Assembly: GCA_016715885.1 (NCBI GenBank)
Contig: JADJXL010000018.1
Span: 434,001-498,000, forward strand
Direction of reading: 5' to 3'
Source: Polyangiaceae bacterium
GTDB taxonomy: Bacteria; Myxococcota_A; Polyangia; Polyangiales; Polyangiaceae
DNA: 64,000 bases
In this document: in pieces, positions 1 through 9,179 of the stretch
Position numbering within the stretch: position 1 is the stretch's first letter
Layout: each line of letters opens with the position of its first letter
Made by a program: the position numbers and the translations under genes
Notes under the pieces: model-generated
The model's database searches: none
What the model was told of the DNA's origin: nothing
The model's input: the letters and a program-made list of their open reading frames with translations, nothing else

Positions 1-261
1 GCAACTTGGACAAACAAAGCGTTTCAAGGTGCCGATTCCATTGTGCGAGCTTCGGGCACGCTGGCCATGGTTTCAGCCGCCTCAGAGCTATCGGTTCGTC
101 CGAGCGGAGTTCGAGGGGAATGGGTGGCGGGTGGTTGGGTTGGAGCCGGGGTGACAAGAAGAGCGATTAACGGAGTCAGTCGCAATATCTACTATTCGGA
201 TGCTACCGCTAAACCAGTGCGAATTCTGAGTACGTTGCGGTTCCTTCACATCTTCCACACC
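1..261. other. Left-edge region without a recognised gene
   Basis: No reading frame here has a convincing start, ribosome site or recognisable protein. The stretch lies 3' of the kinase gene that ends at 262 on the minus strand. A plus-strand open frame that starts at 43 runs into the antisense of that kinase and looks like a shadow. No tRNA, terminator hairpin or repeat was seen. Confidence 0.5.
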
Positions 262-2034
262 TCAATCCAGCGAAATGCCAGCCGCGGCCGTTCCATTGCC
301 AAACGATGCGTCATACGGCGGCACGCGCGCACCCATCAGTACGCCCTTCGCACAATTCACCGTAGGCATTGCCACTTGCGACCCGCTCGCACGCGTCCCC
401 GAAGGACGACCACTTGGGTCGAATACGACGGTAATCGAAAAAGCTCGAGGTCCCGGCAATCGACCGCAAATGTGCTTCACTCCGCCCGCTAGATTGTCGA
501 CAGAACGTTGTGCAACCACCGCATCGAATGGCACCGGCACAGAAACCGGTTTGGCAGGTACTACCGCCGGCTTGGGACGCGTCGCAGCCGTCGCCGCTGC
601 GGATGGCACTTCCTTTGGCAATGGTGCGTCTGGCATAGCGGAAGCTCCCGCCGACGGCATGACATCAGGCGCCAAAACAGATGCCGCCGGCAATGGCTGA
701 TCAGCCGCGGCCGATTCCATCGGCAACGATTGCGTGGACGCTTTTTCTTGCACCGCGGTCAACTTGCGCTCGGCTCGAAACGTCGCGAATTGCCACGAAC
801 CAACCGCGATCATCGCCGCAACGGCCATACCCCCGAACGTCCGCAACTTCGATCGACCCGGCGGCGCCACCGCGGGTACCGTTTGCCCCACGGACAACCC
901 CGTCGAATTCCCCGTCGACGCAATGGCTACCTGCTTTTCATCACCGCCAGGCGCTCCCAATAAGCTTGGCGCAGGCACCGTCGCCGCCATTTCCACACTT
1001 CCCATCACAGGCGCCGTCGCGGCCATTTCGAGCCGCGCGCGATCACTCGAACCACCACGAGCAGCCGCGATCGCCGCAAGCTCCGCAGGCGGCTTCGATT
1101 CGGACCCGAGCACCGGAACGAGCGCCTCCCAGGCCTCTTTCGCCGAGGGAAAACGCTGCGTCGGATCGCGCTCGAGACACCGCCTGAACCACACGTCCAG
1201 CTCCGCGGGAAGCGGCGTCTCGATACCCAGCTCCACCGCACGCACCGATGCCGGCACGAGCGGCTCGAAGAGGATCTCACGCATCAGCGCCGGAATGCTC
1301 ACGCCGGGATCATTCGCGACACGCCAATACGAGCGACCCGTGAGCATCGTGAAGACCAAAAGCCCCAGGGGCCACACGTCCGCCGTGGGCGCGATTTTCG
1401 CGCGAGGATCGGTTTGCTCGGGGGCCATCCACAAGGGCGTGCCCACCGCGCTCGTCGCCATCGTGCGTGCTTCGGCCGTGAGTTTGGCGATGCCGAAGTC
1501 GAGCAGTTTGACGTCAAACGATCGCTGCACGCCGTGCGTGTGTAACAAGAAGATGTTTTCAGGCTTGAGATCTCGATGCACGATACCCGCACCATGCGCG
1601 GCGCCAAGCGCATGACACACGGGTTCCAGAATGGCAGACACGTCGCTCGCAGGCAGAGCACCTTGTCGAGCTACGGTGGCGGCAAGGTCTTCGCCATCGA
1701 GCAGCTCCATGGCGATGAAGGGCGTACCCGCTCCTTCGTCGACGCCTGCAGCGATCACTTGCACGACATGATCGCTGGGAATTTTCGCTCCCACACGGGC
1801 TTCTTGCTCGAACCGTTCTCGCAGCTTCGCGTCGCTCACGAGCGATGGATGCATCAGCTTCAACGCTCGACGACGTCCTGTGCTGAGCTGTTCGGCGACG
1901 TAAACGGCACCCATGCCGCCTGCACCGAGCTGCCGTTCGATGCGAAAATCGCCGCCCAAGATTGCGCCCGCGCCGGGCAACTGCGTGTTCACGGTCCGCG
2001 ACGATATCACATCGTTTGCGCCGACTGTATGCAA
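262..2034 (-). CDS. Membrane-anchored Ser/Thr protein kinase with C-terminal Cys-pair domain
   Basis: Hanks-type protein kinase that phosphorylates Ser/Thr of unknown targets. The kinase domain covers roughly residues 30-310, with the glycine loop LGAGGMGAVY, the catalytic loop IVHRDLKPEN and the metal motif LLDFGIAK. A Pro/Ala-rich linker follows, then one membrane segment near residues 395-415 (FGGMAVAAMIAVGSWQF) and a periplasmic tail. The tail has two Cys residues and an ending that resembles the TonB/AgmX-type C-terminal fold seen in other myxobacterial proteins. The first codon given is TTG; an in-frame GTG at 1992 just before the kinase domain is an alternative, so the exact start is uncertain. 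It is divergent from the lipid kinase gene at 2175 across a 140 bp shared upstream region. Confidence 0.93.
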   Translation of the reverse strand: MHTVGANDVISSRTVNTQLPGAGAILGGDFRIERQLGAGGMGAVYVAEQLSTGRRRALKLMHPSLVSDAKLRERFEQEARVGAKIPSDHVVQVIAAGVDEGAGTPFIAMELLDGEDLAATVARQGALPASDVSAILEPVCHALGAAHGAGIVHRDLKPENIFLLHTHGVQRSFDVKLLDFGIAKLTAEARTMATSAVGTPLWMAPEQTDPRAKIAPTADVWPLGLLVFTMLTGRSYWRVANDPGVSIPALMREILFEPLVPASVRAVELGIETPLPAELDVWFRRCLERDPTQRFPSAKEAWEALVPVLGSESKPPAELAAIAAARGGSSDRARLEMAATAPVMGSVEMAATVPAPSLLGAPGGDEKQVAIASTGNSTGLSVGQTVPAVAPPGRSKLRTFGGMAVAAMIAVGSWQFATFRAERKLTAVQEKASTQSLPMESAAADQPLPAASVLAPDVMPSAGASAMPDAPLPKEVPSAAATAATRPKPAVVPAKPVSVPVPFDAVVAQRSVDNLAGGVKHICGRLPGPRAFSITVVFDPSGRPSGTRASGSQVAMPTVNCAKGVLMGARVPPYDASFGNGTAAAGISLD

Positions 2035-2174
2035 AGCGTCTGCGTGCGCATGAGTGCCCGATTCGACTTGCGAAGTTTTTGCTCTTCGCGTTGACGTCGG
2101 CGATTTCGAGCGACCAAATGACAGGCGTGTCTTTTGCCCTGGACGTTTTCGTGAGGATGATGCATTCGTGTTGA

Positions 2175-3155
2175 ATGATGGCTTCGATGTACGGTGTTGA
2201 CGAAGTCGGCCTGATGATCAACCCGAACGCCAAGGGAGCGCGTGTGGCATTGGCGCAGAGGTCGTCATTTTGGGGACGCCATTTCAACGATTCCCTGCTC
2301 GAAGTGCCGCCGAACGTCGCGTCCATTCCCCGGGCGCTCGAAAGACTTCAGCGAAAAGGCGTCCGCGTGCTGGCCATGTTGGGCGGAGACGGCACCATCC
2401 AGCAAACCGTGACGGCGGCCAATAAAATATGGGGCGCCGAGCAACGACCTGCCGCGTTGATTCTGAAAGGTGGAACCGCCAATGCACTTGCGAAAAACAT
2501 GGGCATACGGTCGAAGCCGGGGGATTTGCTGCGCACGTACCTCGCACGTGTCTCCCAGGGGCGCACGGACGGCATTCGAATCCACGACGTCCCCATGCTC
2601 GAGGTCGAAGACGGTTTTGATCACACGATTCGCCATGGTTTCATTTTCGCCGGAGGGCTCGTGTACGAGTCGATTCGCAGGTATCGGGAATCCAAGAATC
2701 CGGGACCTTTGGAGATCTTCAAACAGGCCGCTTATCCATTGTGGGCTCGATGGTTCGATCGTGACGGAGGCAAGGATTACTTCAAGAGCCCGCGGATGAC
2801 GATCGACATCGATGGCCGAATGCATATCGACGACCCCATTCACGTGCTCACGTTGGCGACACTCCAGAAATTGACGCTCTGGTATGCCCCGTTTTCGGGT
2901 GACATATCGTCGACGAATCGCTTCTATGGAATGATCAATCATCAAGATGCGGATGAAGCTTTTGCCCATTTCTTTGATCTGGCGCTGGGGAGAAAAGACA
3001 TGCCGCGCAACGTGAATGGGCTGTTCGAGGAGGTTTGCATCGAGACGACCGCCGGCTACGTCCTCGATGGCGAGCTGTACGCGCGAAGTCAGCCTTATCG
3101 AGTCCGGATCACGCGCGGCCCTTCGCTCCGCGTCTTGACATTGACTGGAATTTGA
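2175..3155 (+). CDS. Diacylglycerol/lipid kinase family protein
   Basis: Belongs to the DAGK catalytic-domain family (YegS/DgkB type), which uses ATP to phosphorylate diacylglycerol or related lipids at the membrane face. Visible signatures are the nucleotide-binding GGDGT near residue 74 (LAMLGGDGTIQQTV) and a second loop, LKGGTANALAKNMGI, typical of the family. At 326 residues it has normal length. The N-terminus VGLMINPNAKGAR matches the usual first beta strand. The next gene, 54 bp downstream on the same strand, is a nucleotidyltransferase-like protein. If that one acts on phosphatidate, the pair could convert diacylglycerol to phosphatidate and then to CDP-diacylglycerol. The exact substrate is not shown by the sequence. 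Confidence 0.9.
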   Translation: MMASMYGVDEVGLMINPNAKGARVALAQRSSFWGRHFNDSLLEVPPNVASIPRALERLQRKGVRVLAMLGGDGTIQQTVTAANKIWGAEQRPAALILKGGTANALAKNMGIRSKPGDLLRTYLARVSQGRTDGIRIHDVPMLEVEDGFDHTIRHGFIFAGGLVYESIRRYRESKNPGPLEIFKQAAYPLWARWFDRDGGKDYFKSPRMTIDIDGRMHIDDPIHVLTLATLQKLTLWYAPFSGDISSTNRFYGMINHQDADEAFAHFFDLALGRKDMPRNVNGLFEEVCIETTAGYVLDGELYARSQPYRVRITRGPSLRVLTLTGI

Positions 3156-3209
3156 AACAATGCCTCTTGGAATAAACGCCTCATTCGAGAATGGATTGCG
3201 AAAGCATCG

Positions 3210-4106
3210 ATGTCGTGCGCGCGGGATGCGGAGCTCGATGCGTTCATTGCGACGTTTCGTCGGGCATTCGGCGAGAATCTCGTGGCGGTGCTTCTGTATG
3301 GGTCGTGCTTGTCCGCAAGCATGAAGAAAGCATCGAGTTTTCGTGATTTTTTCGTCGTCGTCGACGATTATCGAACGGTGGCCAAAGGGGCTATCGACAG
3401 CATTGTGCTCCCCTGGTTGCCGCCGAACCTTCGTTACCAGATCATCGAGCATGCAGGGAGGCGAATCGACGCCAAATACCATCTGCTCACATTGCGAGAA
3501 TTTCAAAACATGTCGAGCTCGACGGCGCCCGACCTTTACGTCATCGGCAGGATGAGCAAGAGGGTTGGAATCGTCCATGCACGCGACGAACATGCGCGCA
3601 TGGCCATTCAGGAAGCTCTGGGAAATGCGTTTTTGGCCAATGCGCGGATCTCTCTGCCGCTCGTGACCGAGCCTGTCACGTTCGTCGAGCTGATCCATAC
3701 GTTCTTGAAAACGAGTTACCTGAGCGAGCTGCGCCTGGAAACCAAGGCCAAAATAACGGAGATCCATGACTCCGAACGAGAGCACTACGATACGCTTTAC
3801 GGGCTCTTGGTGGAATCTCTCGTCGAATCGGGCGACTTGACCATGGCCGGCGGTCTATATTCGCGCAGGGCCTCGGGGCCGTGGTCGCGTCGCACGGCGA
3901 AGTGGTATCTCACGAAGAGCAAGATACGACATATGGCCCGTTTTCCGAAAATGATTCGCGACATGGACAATTGGATGGAACAACTCGCGGGCAAATACGA
4001 ACGTACGGTCGGCAAGCCTGCGCCATTGACGGATTTCGACAAGCGCCACAAGCTGCTCACGATGGTGAAGTTTTTTTACCGAATGAAAATCAAAAAAGAA
4101 TCGTGA
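3210..4106 (+). CDS. Nucleotidyltransferase-fold protein, possibly Tam41-like
   Basis: The 298-residue protein has a nucleotidyltransferase-like core: VLLYGSCLS near residue 28 followed by RDFFVVVDDY near residue 46. This spacing resembles the GS...D pattern of the Tam41/Mmp37 CDP-diacylglycerol synthase family (YGSG...MLDFxxxVDD). The rest is largely alpha-helical with a basic C-terminus that ends in Lys-rich residues. It lies directly behind a lipid kinase gene, which supports a phospholipid role. The Tam41 assignment is an inference; a different polymerase-beta-fold transferase is possible. No membrane segment is evident. It converges with the small gene ending at 4233. Confidence 0.8.
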   Translation: MSCARDAELDAFIATFRRAFGENLVAVLLYGSCLSASMKKASSFRDFFVVVDDYRTVAKGAIDSIVLPWLPPNLRYQIIEHAGRRIDAKYHLLTLREFQNMSSSTAPDLYVIGRMSKRVGIVHARDEHARMAIQEALGNAFLANARISLPLVTEPVTFVELIHTFLKTSYLSELRLETKAKITEIHDSEREHYDTLYGLLVESLVESGDLTMAGGLYSRRASGPWSRRTAKWYLTKSKIRHMARFPKMIRDMDNWMEQLAGKYERTVGKPAPLTDFDKRHKLLTMVKFFYRMKIKKES

Positions 4107-4232
4107 TCGCATAGCGCTGTGCGGGCCTGGGCGCGAGCCGAGCGAGGGGCGAGAAAAAGCGGTGAGGAGAGCGGGACCTCCACGCACGCTGCGGGTCTGC
4201 TTGCGTGTGCAGGATCGGGGCAGATTCGAGGG

Positions 4233-4529
4233 TCAGGCTTTGGTGAGAATGTCTTTGAGCCAGTTCTTCAGATTCGCTTCGTAAATGCTGGCATATTGAA
4301 CTTTGTCGTCAGGAACGTTGAGGGTCACGTCGACGCCATGGTTACGCACCGTCGCCGTTCCCGTGATGCCCGCCGATTGGCCGGACCCGGTGATCGTCGC
4401 GACGTTGTCGGTCCATGTATCTCGCAAGCCCATCTTGTCGGTCAGGGCATCGATTCCTTTGTCGACGCGGCGTTTGGCTTCCATCCTGCCCAATTCGTGT
4501 GGTTCCGTGACTGAAAACGATACGGCCAT
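4233..4529 (-). CDS. Polyhydroxyalkanoic acid system family small protein
   Basis: A 98-residue protein beginning MAVSFSVTEPHELGRMEAKR. The start was chosen at 4529 because AGGAGA lies just upstream; a longer frame to 4676 would add sequence unlike the family. The pattern of an N-terminal amphipathic basic helix (RMEAKRRVDKGIDAL), followed by short beta strands with GxxGTATV and NVPD, matches proteins grouped as PHA granule-region proteins (PF09650). These are small cytosolic proteins of unclear role. There are no PHA synthase genes nearby, so a role in storage granules is not supported by context. Confidence 0.8.
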   Translation of the reverse strand: MAVSFSVTEPHELGRMEAKRRVDKGIDALTDKMGLRDTWTDNVATITGSGQSAGITGTATVRNHGVDVTLNVPDDKVQYASIYEANLKNWLKDILTKA

Positions 4530-4732
4530 GTTCGTGTTCTCCTGAGCATGTTTATGGTTCCCCATGAACCCGGAGGGTCGATGGTAATGTAGACGTTCTG
4601 CGATGGGAAGTGAATTCGATCCGGGAAGTGCGAGGTTGCGGCGCCGGGGCACTGAACCACGGCGATCAGGATCCATGAATTCGGAGCTTACGGCATGTGC
4701 CTCGAAAAATCGGCACAGCGCTCAAGACCATA

Positions 4733-5014
4733 TCACTGCCCACGCACCTCGCGTTCGATTGTCTCGCATTTCTTGACGTCGTAAGGTTTGCCTTCGTCGC
4801 AAAGGATGAGCTGCTCGGAGCAGCACGAGCTGCAAATCAATCCCTGCTGCCGCTGGTGGCACCCCACATCGCACGGATCTATGTCCCTCAAACACTTTTC
4901 GGATACCTTGTGTGGTGGCCCTTCAGATTCCTTTTTGGGCTTGAATGGTCCGCAGCCTGGGCGCAGCGCGAAGATGAGACCAAACGCCAGAAATGCAGTT
5001 CGTCGTTGCGTCAT
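4733..5014 (-). CDS. Small Cys-rich secreted protein, probable lipoprotein
   Basis: A 93-residue protein with a basic N-terminus (MTQRRTAF), a hydrophobic stretch and a Cys at the likely cleavage site (IFALRPGCG), consistent with a signal peptide and perhaps lipidation, although the lipobox is imperfect. The mature part has about ten further Cys residues in pairs (CDVGC, CSSCCS, CDE, KKCE), which suggests a disulfide-stabilised extracytoplasmic fold. No family was recognised. It is a lone gene whose start lies 75 bp from the boundary of the first 1.1 kb repeat. Confidence 0.6.
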   Translation of the reverse strand: MTQRRTAFLAFGLIFALRPGCGPFKPKKESEGPPHKVSEKCLRDIDPCDVGCHQRQQGLICSSCCSEQLILCDEGKPYDVKKCETIEREVRGQ

Positions 5015-5088
5015 GGATCGTCTTTGTCGTTACACCTGCCAGTAGAGCACGCACTGCGTCGTACTACAACCGTTTGACACGCTCGTTG

Positions 5089-6197
5089 GCACGCCGGGAA
5101 AGTGCCAGCCTCTTTTCTCGGCACCTCGCACACGCGCTGCGCCACGTGCCGCCACGTTGCTTGCCATTGCCCACGCCGCTGCGGACCGCCGCGACACGCT
5201 GCTTGCACGTCGTCGGTGCTATGCGCGCTGCCCAGACACGTCACGTGCCTCGCGACCACGACGATGCGCGAGGACAAGCAACGTTTCTCGACGCTCCCCA
5301 CGCTGCAACATCGACACCGGAAACGTTGCGGCACCGTTGTCCATGGCGATGCTTGGCCCTCGGATACGTTGCCGGACGCGCCCCACGAAAAAAACGCCGA
5401 CACGGCACGTCGGCATGCTTGACGAGCGTACATCTTTCGGCTCTGCTGTATCGCCGATACCAGAACCCCAGGAGGCGATTTCCATGGCGGCTCTCCCGAC
5501 GATGCGCACGCCCATCGAGCGATGCGAAGAAAAAAGCCTACATACGCAGGGGATGTTGTCCAAGTTCAGCGATGTCCCAGCACTCGTGGGACTCGAAACG
5601 ATCCTTGCGAAGGCAACCAACGGGCTGCTCGCGAAGCAGTTGGAATTGATCGCCAAACGCAAGGCATTGATTGTGCTGCGTATCGAAGTGGCGATTTGCG
5701 ATCGCATTTCCGATCAGGTGGTGCGCGCGTGCCTGAAGCGCGCCCAGATCGAAGACGGGGAGGCAGGAGGGCGAATTGCCACGACGCTCTTTCCGAATGG
5801 ATCGACGCCGATCATCAAGCCCGTGGGGAGCACGCAAGTCGACGAAATGCGGCAGCTCGAAGGACGCTACGACAACGTCACGAGCATTTATTCCGCGGCA
5901 ATCGATGACAAGAACAAGGTCGCCACGGAGCGGTCGCGTTACGAGACGGCGCTCGGAGCACGCAAAAACGGTATCGAGCAGGTCACGCAAGCGCGGGCTG
6001 CACGCGATCTCGCGAAAGAAGAATTCCTCGACGTGTTCGCCGAAGTCGCCGCTCGCATTCAAGCCGCATTCCCGCGTGACAAGAAAACGCAGGACTTGTT
6101 TTTCCTGAAAGACAAGGCCGCCCGCGATGAAGGCGATGAGGAGGAATCGTCAGGCGAGGGCGAATGATGCACCGGTGAAGCCTTCGAGTGGCCGGCG
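5089..6197 (+). repeat. 1.1 kb direct repeat, copy 1
   Basis: This segment is nearly identical to 12632-13739 in the same orientation. Both begin at GCACGCCGGGAAAGTGCC and end just after the GGCCGGCG that follows the stop codon; flanking DNA is unrelated. It contains a 395-bp leader without a convincing gene and the 227-codon gene at 5484. Between copies the leader has about five substitutions, all in roughly 40 bp near 5185-5222, plus one C indel before the ribosome site. No terminal inverted repeats or target-site duplication were noticed, so it does not look like a standard insertion sequence. Confidence 0.93.
5484..6167 (+). CDS. Conserved hypothetical helical protein, duplicated copy 1
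   Basis: A 227-residue protein of unknown function, mostly predicted helix with charged heptad-like stretches (KQLELIAKRKALIVLRIEV; ATERSRYETALGARK) and a very acidic tail (DEGDEEESSGEGE). It has no signal peptide or membrane segment. The start is set at 5484 by AGGAGG eight bases upstream, and it coincides with the start of the other copy at 13026. The copies differ at three residues (Ser/Pro, Asn/Ser, Arg/Leu) but at about fourteen synonymous positions, which indicates selection on the protein. A short hairpin, GCCGAC...GTCGGC, near 5395-5413 and a TTGACG element at 5419 lie upstream, but a promoter is not certain. Confidence 0.85.
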   Translation: MAALPTMRTPIERCEEKSLHTQGMLSKFSDVPALVGLETILAKATNGLLAKQLELIAKRKALIVLRIEVAICDRISDQVVRACLKRAQIEDGEAGGRIATTLFPNGSTPIIKPVGSTQVDEMRQLEGRYDNVTSIYSAAIDDKNKVATERSRYETALGARKNGIEQVTQARAARDLAKEEFLDVFAEVAARIQAAFPRDKKTQDLFFLKDKAARDEGDEEESSGEGE

Positions 6198-6343
6198 GCG
6201 ATGTGAGGCAATCGTCTGGCGGCCGCCATCCGGCGCCATGGTGGCCGCCAGGTGCGGACACGTAAAATCGTCACATGACGCGGGCTCATCCGAGCGTTGT
6301 ATTGCGTATAGTCGACCAGGTGAGGCAGATCCTACGCGGGCTG

Positions 6344-7138
6344 CTAGCGACGCCATGCGCTGCGGACGTCGTCGGGGATAGTGGCGTGTTCGTAAAGGTC
6401 GCTGTTCGGTCCAAGATTTGCGCGACCCCATTGGATCAGCGAATTGATGTCGGCCGGACGCGTGCAACGCAGCACCTCGGCCCAGGCTCGATCGAACGCG
6501 AGGTACTTGAAAAGCGACCTTAGCCCAGAGAGCGGGTACACCCCGGCACTGTCCCACTGGTAGTCAGCGTAGGCGATCGCATCCCAGTCCGACAAGGGCT
6601 CTTGCTCGGCCGCCTCGATCCGATCTTCGATCGTATCGACTTCGCTCCGGAAACGCGCGGCGATCTCGATGAGCTTTCGCGCAGTGTCTCCAGAGATGCC
6701 ATGAGACATGAGCGTCCTCGGATCTTCCTCCCCCATGCGGAAGAGCAGGATGCTCCAGGTACAGTGCCACGGTGCCTCTTTGTTCGCTGCGAGCACGGGC
6801 CCTGTCAGCCAGGCTGCAACGCGCTCGGTGTCTTCCGTCCCCGCCGTCTCGGTGAGCGTGCGAAAACAGGTCTTGGCGAGTTCTTCGACGGGAGCCGTTT
6901 CATCAAGTTCGTCGGGCGAGTTGGGGTCGGCGGCCCATCTTGCGCGGTTCGCGGCGTTAATGGCGTATTGGACACGCAGCGCATCACGCACCGCAGATTT
7001 GACTGCTTCGCCGTTTTCGAGGGTGAGTCCGACGTCCGGCCAGAAGCGCTCGAACTGGTCGAGGCTCAACCATAGACTGCCTTTGAGCCAGGTCCAGCGC
7101 TCATTCTCATCACGTAGACTCAAAGGGAAATCGATCAT
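6344..7138 (-). CDS. Hypothetical protein, possible immunity partner
   Basis: A 264-residue cytosolic-type protein beginning MIDFPLSLRDENERW. The start was put at the inner Met because the extra N-terminal residues of the longer frame look random. It is rich in Trp and acidic residues and has no signal peptide. No family was recognised. It follows, after a 45 bp gap and in the same direction, a secreted modular protein whose C-terminus varies like a toxin tip. That gene order (secreted effector then soluble acidic protein) is what toxin-immunity pairs look like, so an immunity role is a reasonable guess but no more. Confidence 0.75.
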   Translation of the reverse strand: MIDFPLSLRDENERWTWLKGSLWLSLDQFERFWPDVGLTLENGEAVKSAVRDALRVQYAINAANRARWAADPNSPDELDETAPVEELAKTCFRTLTETAGTEDTERVAAWLTGPVLAANKEAPWHCTWSILLFRMGEEDPRTLMSHGISGDTARKLIEIAARFRSEVDTIEDRIEAAEQEPLSDWDAIAYADYQWDSAGVYPLSGLRSLFKYLAFDRAWAEVLRCTRPADINSLIQWGRANLGPNSDLYEHATIPDDVRSAWRR

Positions 7139-7183
7139 GGACTGCCTCCATAGCATCGAACAAATCGAGATGCAGCCAGCCTC

Positions 7184-8670
7184 TCACTTGGCACGCTTTC
7201 CATCCTTTGGGATGTTGACGGCAGGGGGTACGGCCATTGACCAGGTCGGAGTGGGTGCGGGCTCCAGGGGTTTGCCCGGGCCGAGCTCTGGTTTCTGTGC
7301 CGCATATTGTCGGGCATTGCGCGGCAAAGTATGGCCTTTCTCTTCGCACTTTCGGTCGGTCCAATTTATCAGCTCGTCAATGAGCTCCTTCTGACCTTTT
7401 CCATATTCGGCGAAGTGATTCTTCACTTTGTCGATCAGTTCACCGTCGGGCTTCCTGCCCCACTTCCCCTTGTTCTCGGCAATTTCGCGCCAGCGCTCCG
7501 CGATACCCTTGCGGCCCTGAGGGAAGCCCCCCTTCGGCGTCTCCTTCCGTTCTGCGTTGATGATATCATTGATCCTAGCGGCAATCTTGTCGCACTTTGG
7601 ATCCGGCGGCGCCTGCGGCTGGGGCTGCGGGCTCGGTGCAGGCGGTGCAACCGGCTTCGTGTTCGTGATTTGCCCCTGCTGCCGTTGCAGGATCTCCTGC
7701 GGCGATAACCTGCGGACTTCTTCGTATTCCTCGGGGCTCGTATACGGCCGCCGCGTGATCGGGTTCAGCTCATCCGCCCAAGCCGGCGCCGTTTTACGCG
7801 GCAGGAGGAATATTGTGACACCGATTCCGACGCCCACGATAGGGGGCCGAGCGGGATAGTGACGTAGTACGGGTTGCGGAACCCTCCGGGCTCGCCAGGG
7901 GGCTGCGCGCCTTGGGGCGGCAGGATCCGACGGATGCCCGACTCCTCCAGCCAATTGGGGAGCCGCTCTGCGGGCGCGGGTTGAGCGAAAAACGTCCGCG
8001 CTCCCAGCGCTGCGGTCACGGGGGTCGCCACGTCCGCCACGGGCCATAATGTCGTTCGGAGCGCCTCGACCATGCACGCCTCGGTCGCGCGATCGCCGAG
8101 TGTCGACTGCTTCACGTAAGCCGAAACCGCTTGGCCGTCGTCCGTGACATACACGTTGAAGTTCATCGTGTAGCTGACGGCTCCCAGGCGCGCGGCGCTG
8201 TCACTCGGGCAGCTCGCGAGTTGCTTTGCGACGGGCTGGGGAACACGCATGCCGCCCGAAGCGGGTTTGTACACCGACAACTCCAACGAAGCCTTGGGAA
8301 GCGGCGACTGTTGCGGTTCTTGCGACGGCAACCACGACACGCGCGCCGGACACTGAAGCTGATCGTACGGCGCTGGCAAATACCGGGGACTGCTCGGATC
8401 CGCGTTGGGATCATACTCGAATACCGTGCGTGCCGTGGCCGCCACCCGATCGACGATCTCCGGGTGATAATTCGAGATGGGGTTGTTGTTTTCGTCGTAA
8501 ATCCATTCGGTGGCATCCTGCTCGATGTCCGGCACCAACAGACAAACCGAACGGCGATCGAGATGCGGATACTTGGCCGCAATGGTTGTGGCACATCCCA
8601 TGTTGGCAAGCGCCACGAACCCCACCACCGGCACGAGCGTTTGGCCCATCGTACGTGGCAGCCTCAACAT
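7184..8670 (-). CDS. Frameshifted secreted lipoprotein with TonB-like and C-terminal effector-like region
   Basis: Two overlapping frames make one protein if a C is restored in the CCCCC run near 7843-7850; the 1487 bp span is then divisible by three (495 residues). The N-terminus (start 8670, MLRLPRTMGQTLV) has a signal with Cys in ALANMGCATT. A central part, YTMNFNVYVTDDGQ...ACMVEALRTTLWP, resembles the TonB/AgmX C-terminal fold. After the joint comes one membrane-like segment (IVGVGIGVTIFLLP), a Pro/Gln-rich linker and a charged C-terminal domain with CDKIAARIND and KNHFAEYGKGQKELID. The last part may be an effector, because a soluble unknown gene follows directly. As written the sequence encodes a truncated product; this may be an assembly error. 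Confidence 0.65.
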
Positions 8671-8889
8671 GGAAAAGCTCTCCGCAAAAGCACGTGGGTC
8701 AGAGGTCGTCTGCTTGGTTGAGCACACCCCGAAAAGAGGCCGAGGGGAGTCCATGCCCGCCAAACAACGATAAAGAATGCAAAACATTGGCGCGACTCAA
8801 TGACGTCATGCGCGTTCGTCCCTTCAAGCGTTCTCGAGGCAAGCCCCCGCTAGCAATGTATTTGTCGGACAACCCGACCACGGGCAGGT

Positions 8890-9174
8890 ATGCACCTTAC
8901 GAAAATGCCGGTCAAGCAAACGTTTACGCACGTCGGACGGGAATTGTCCTATGTAGGCCACTGCTCAGATCCCCTTATCTTGGACCCAAAAGTGCCCGTC
9001 GTGTTTGCGAAGGGATCAGGCGCACGCCGTGGACAGGCGAAAGCATGGGCGGCAGTCGAAGATGCGAAGGGGCACACGTGCGCGTGTGGATGTGGGGGCA
9101 GGATACGCGTGACGGCAAGGCAGTTCAAGACGGGAGTGCCGAAGTGCTTGCGGGCGCATCATTTGGGAGTTTGA
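8890..9174 (+). CDS. Possible remnant with CxCGCG zinc-type motif
   Basis: A 94-codon frame whose C-terminal third, HTCACGCGGRIRVTARQF followed by GxPKCLRAHH, resembles the Cys-cluster motif often found next to HNH or recombinase-type domains. The N-terminal part is not recognisable and no good ribosome site was seen. It is probably the end of a decayed DNA-binding or endonuclease gene, or a chance frame. It lies in an otherwise gene-poor stretch inside the repeat-bounded accessory region. Confidence 0.3.
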   Translation: MHLTKMPVKQTFTHVGRELSYVGHCSDPLILDPKVPVVFAKGSGARRGQAKAWAAVEDAKGHTCACGCGGRIRVTARQFKTGVPKCLRAHHLGV

Positions 9175-9179
9175 GTTGA

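Noticed and set aside
2265..3785. 506-codon minus-strand frame over the lipid kinase and nucleotidyltransferase
   Set aside because: It spans two clear plus-strand genes and has no recognisable domain.
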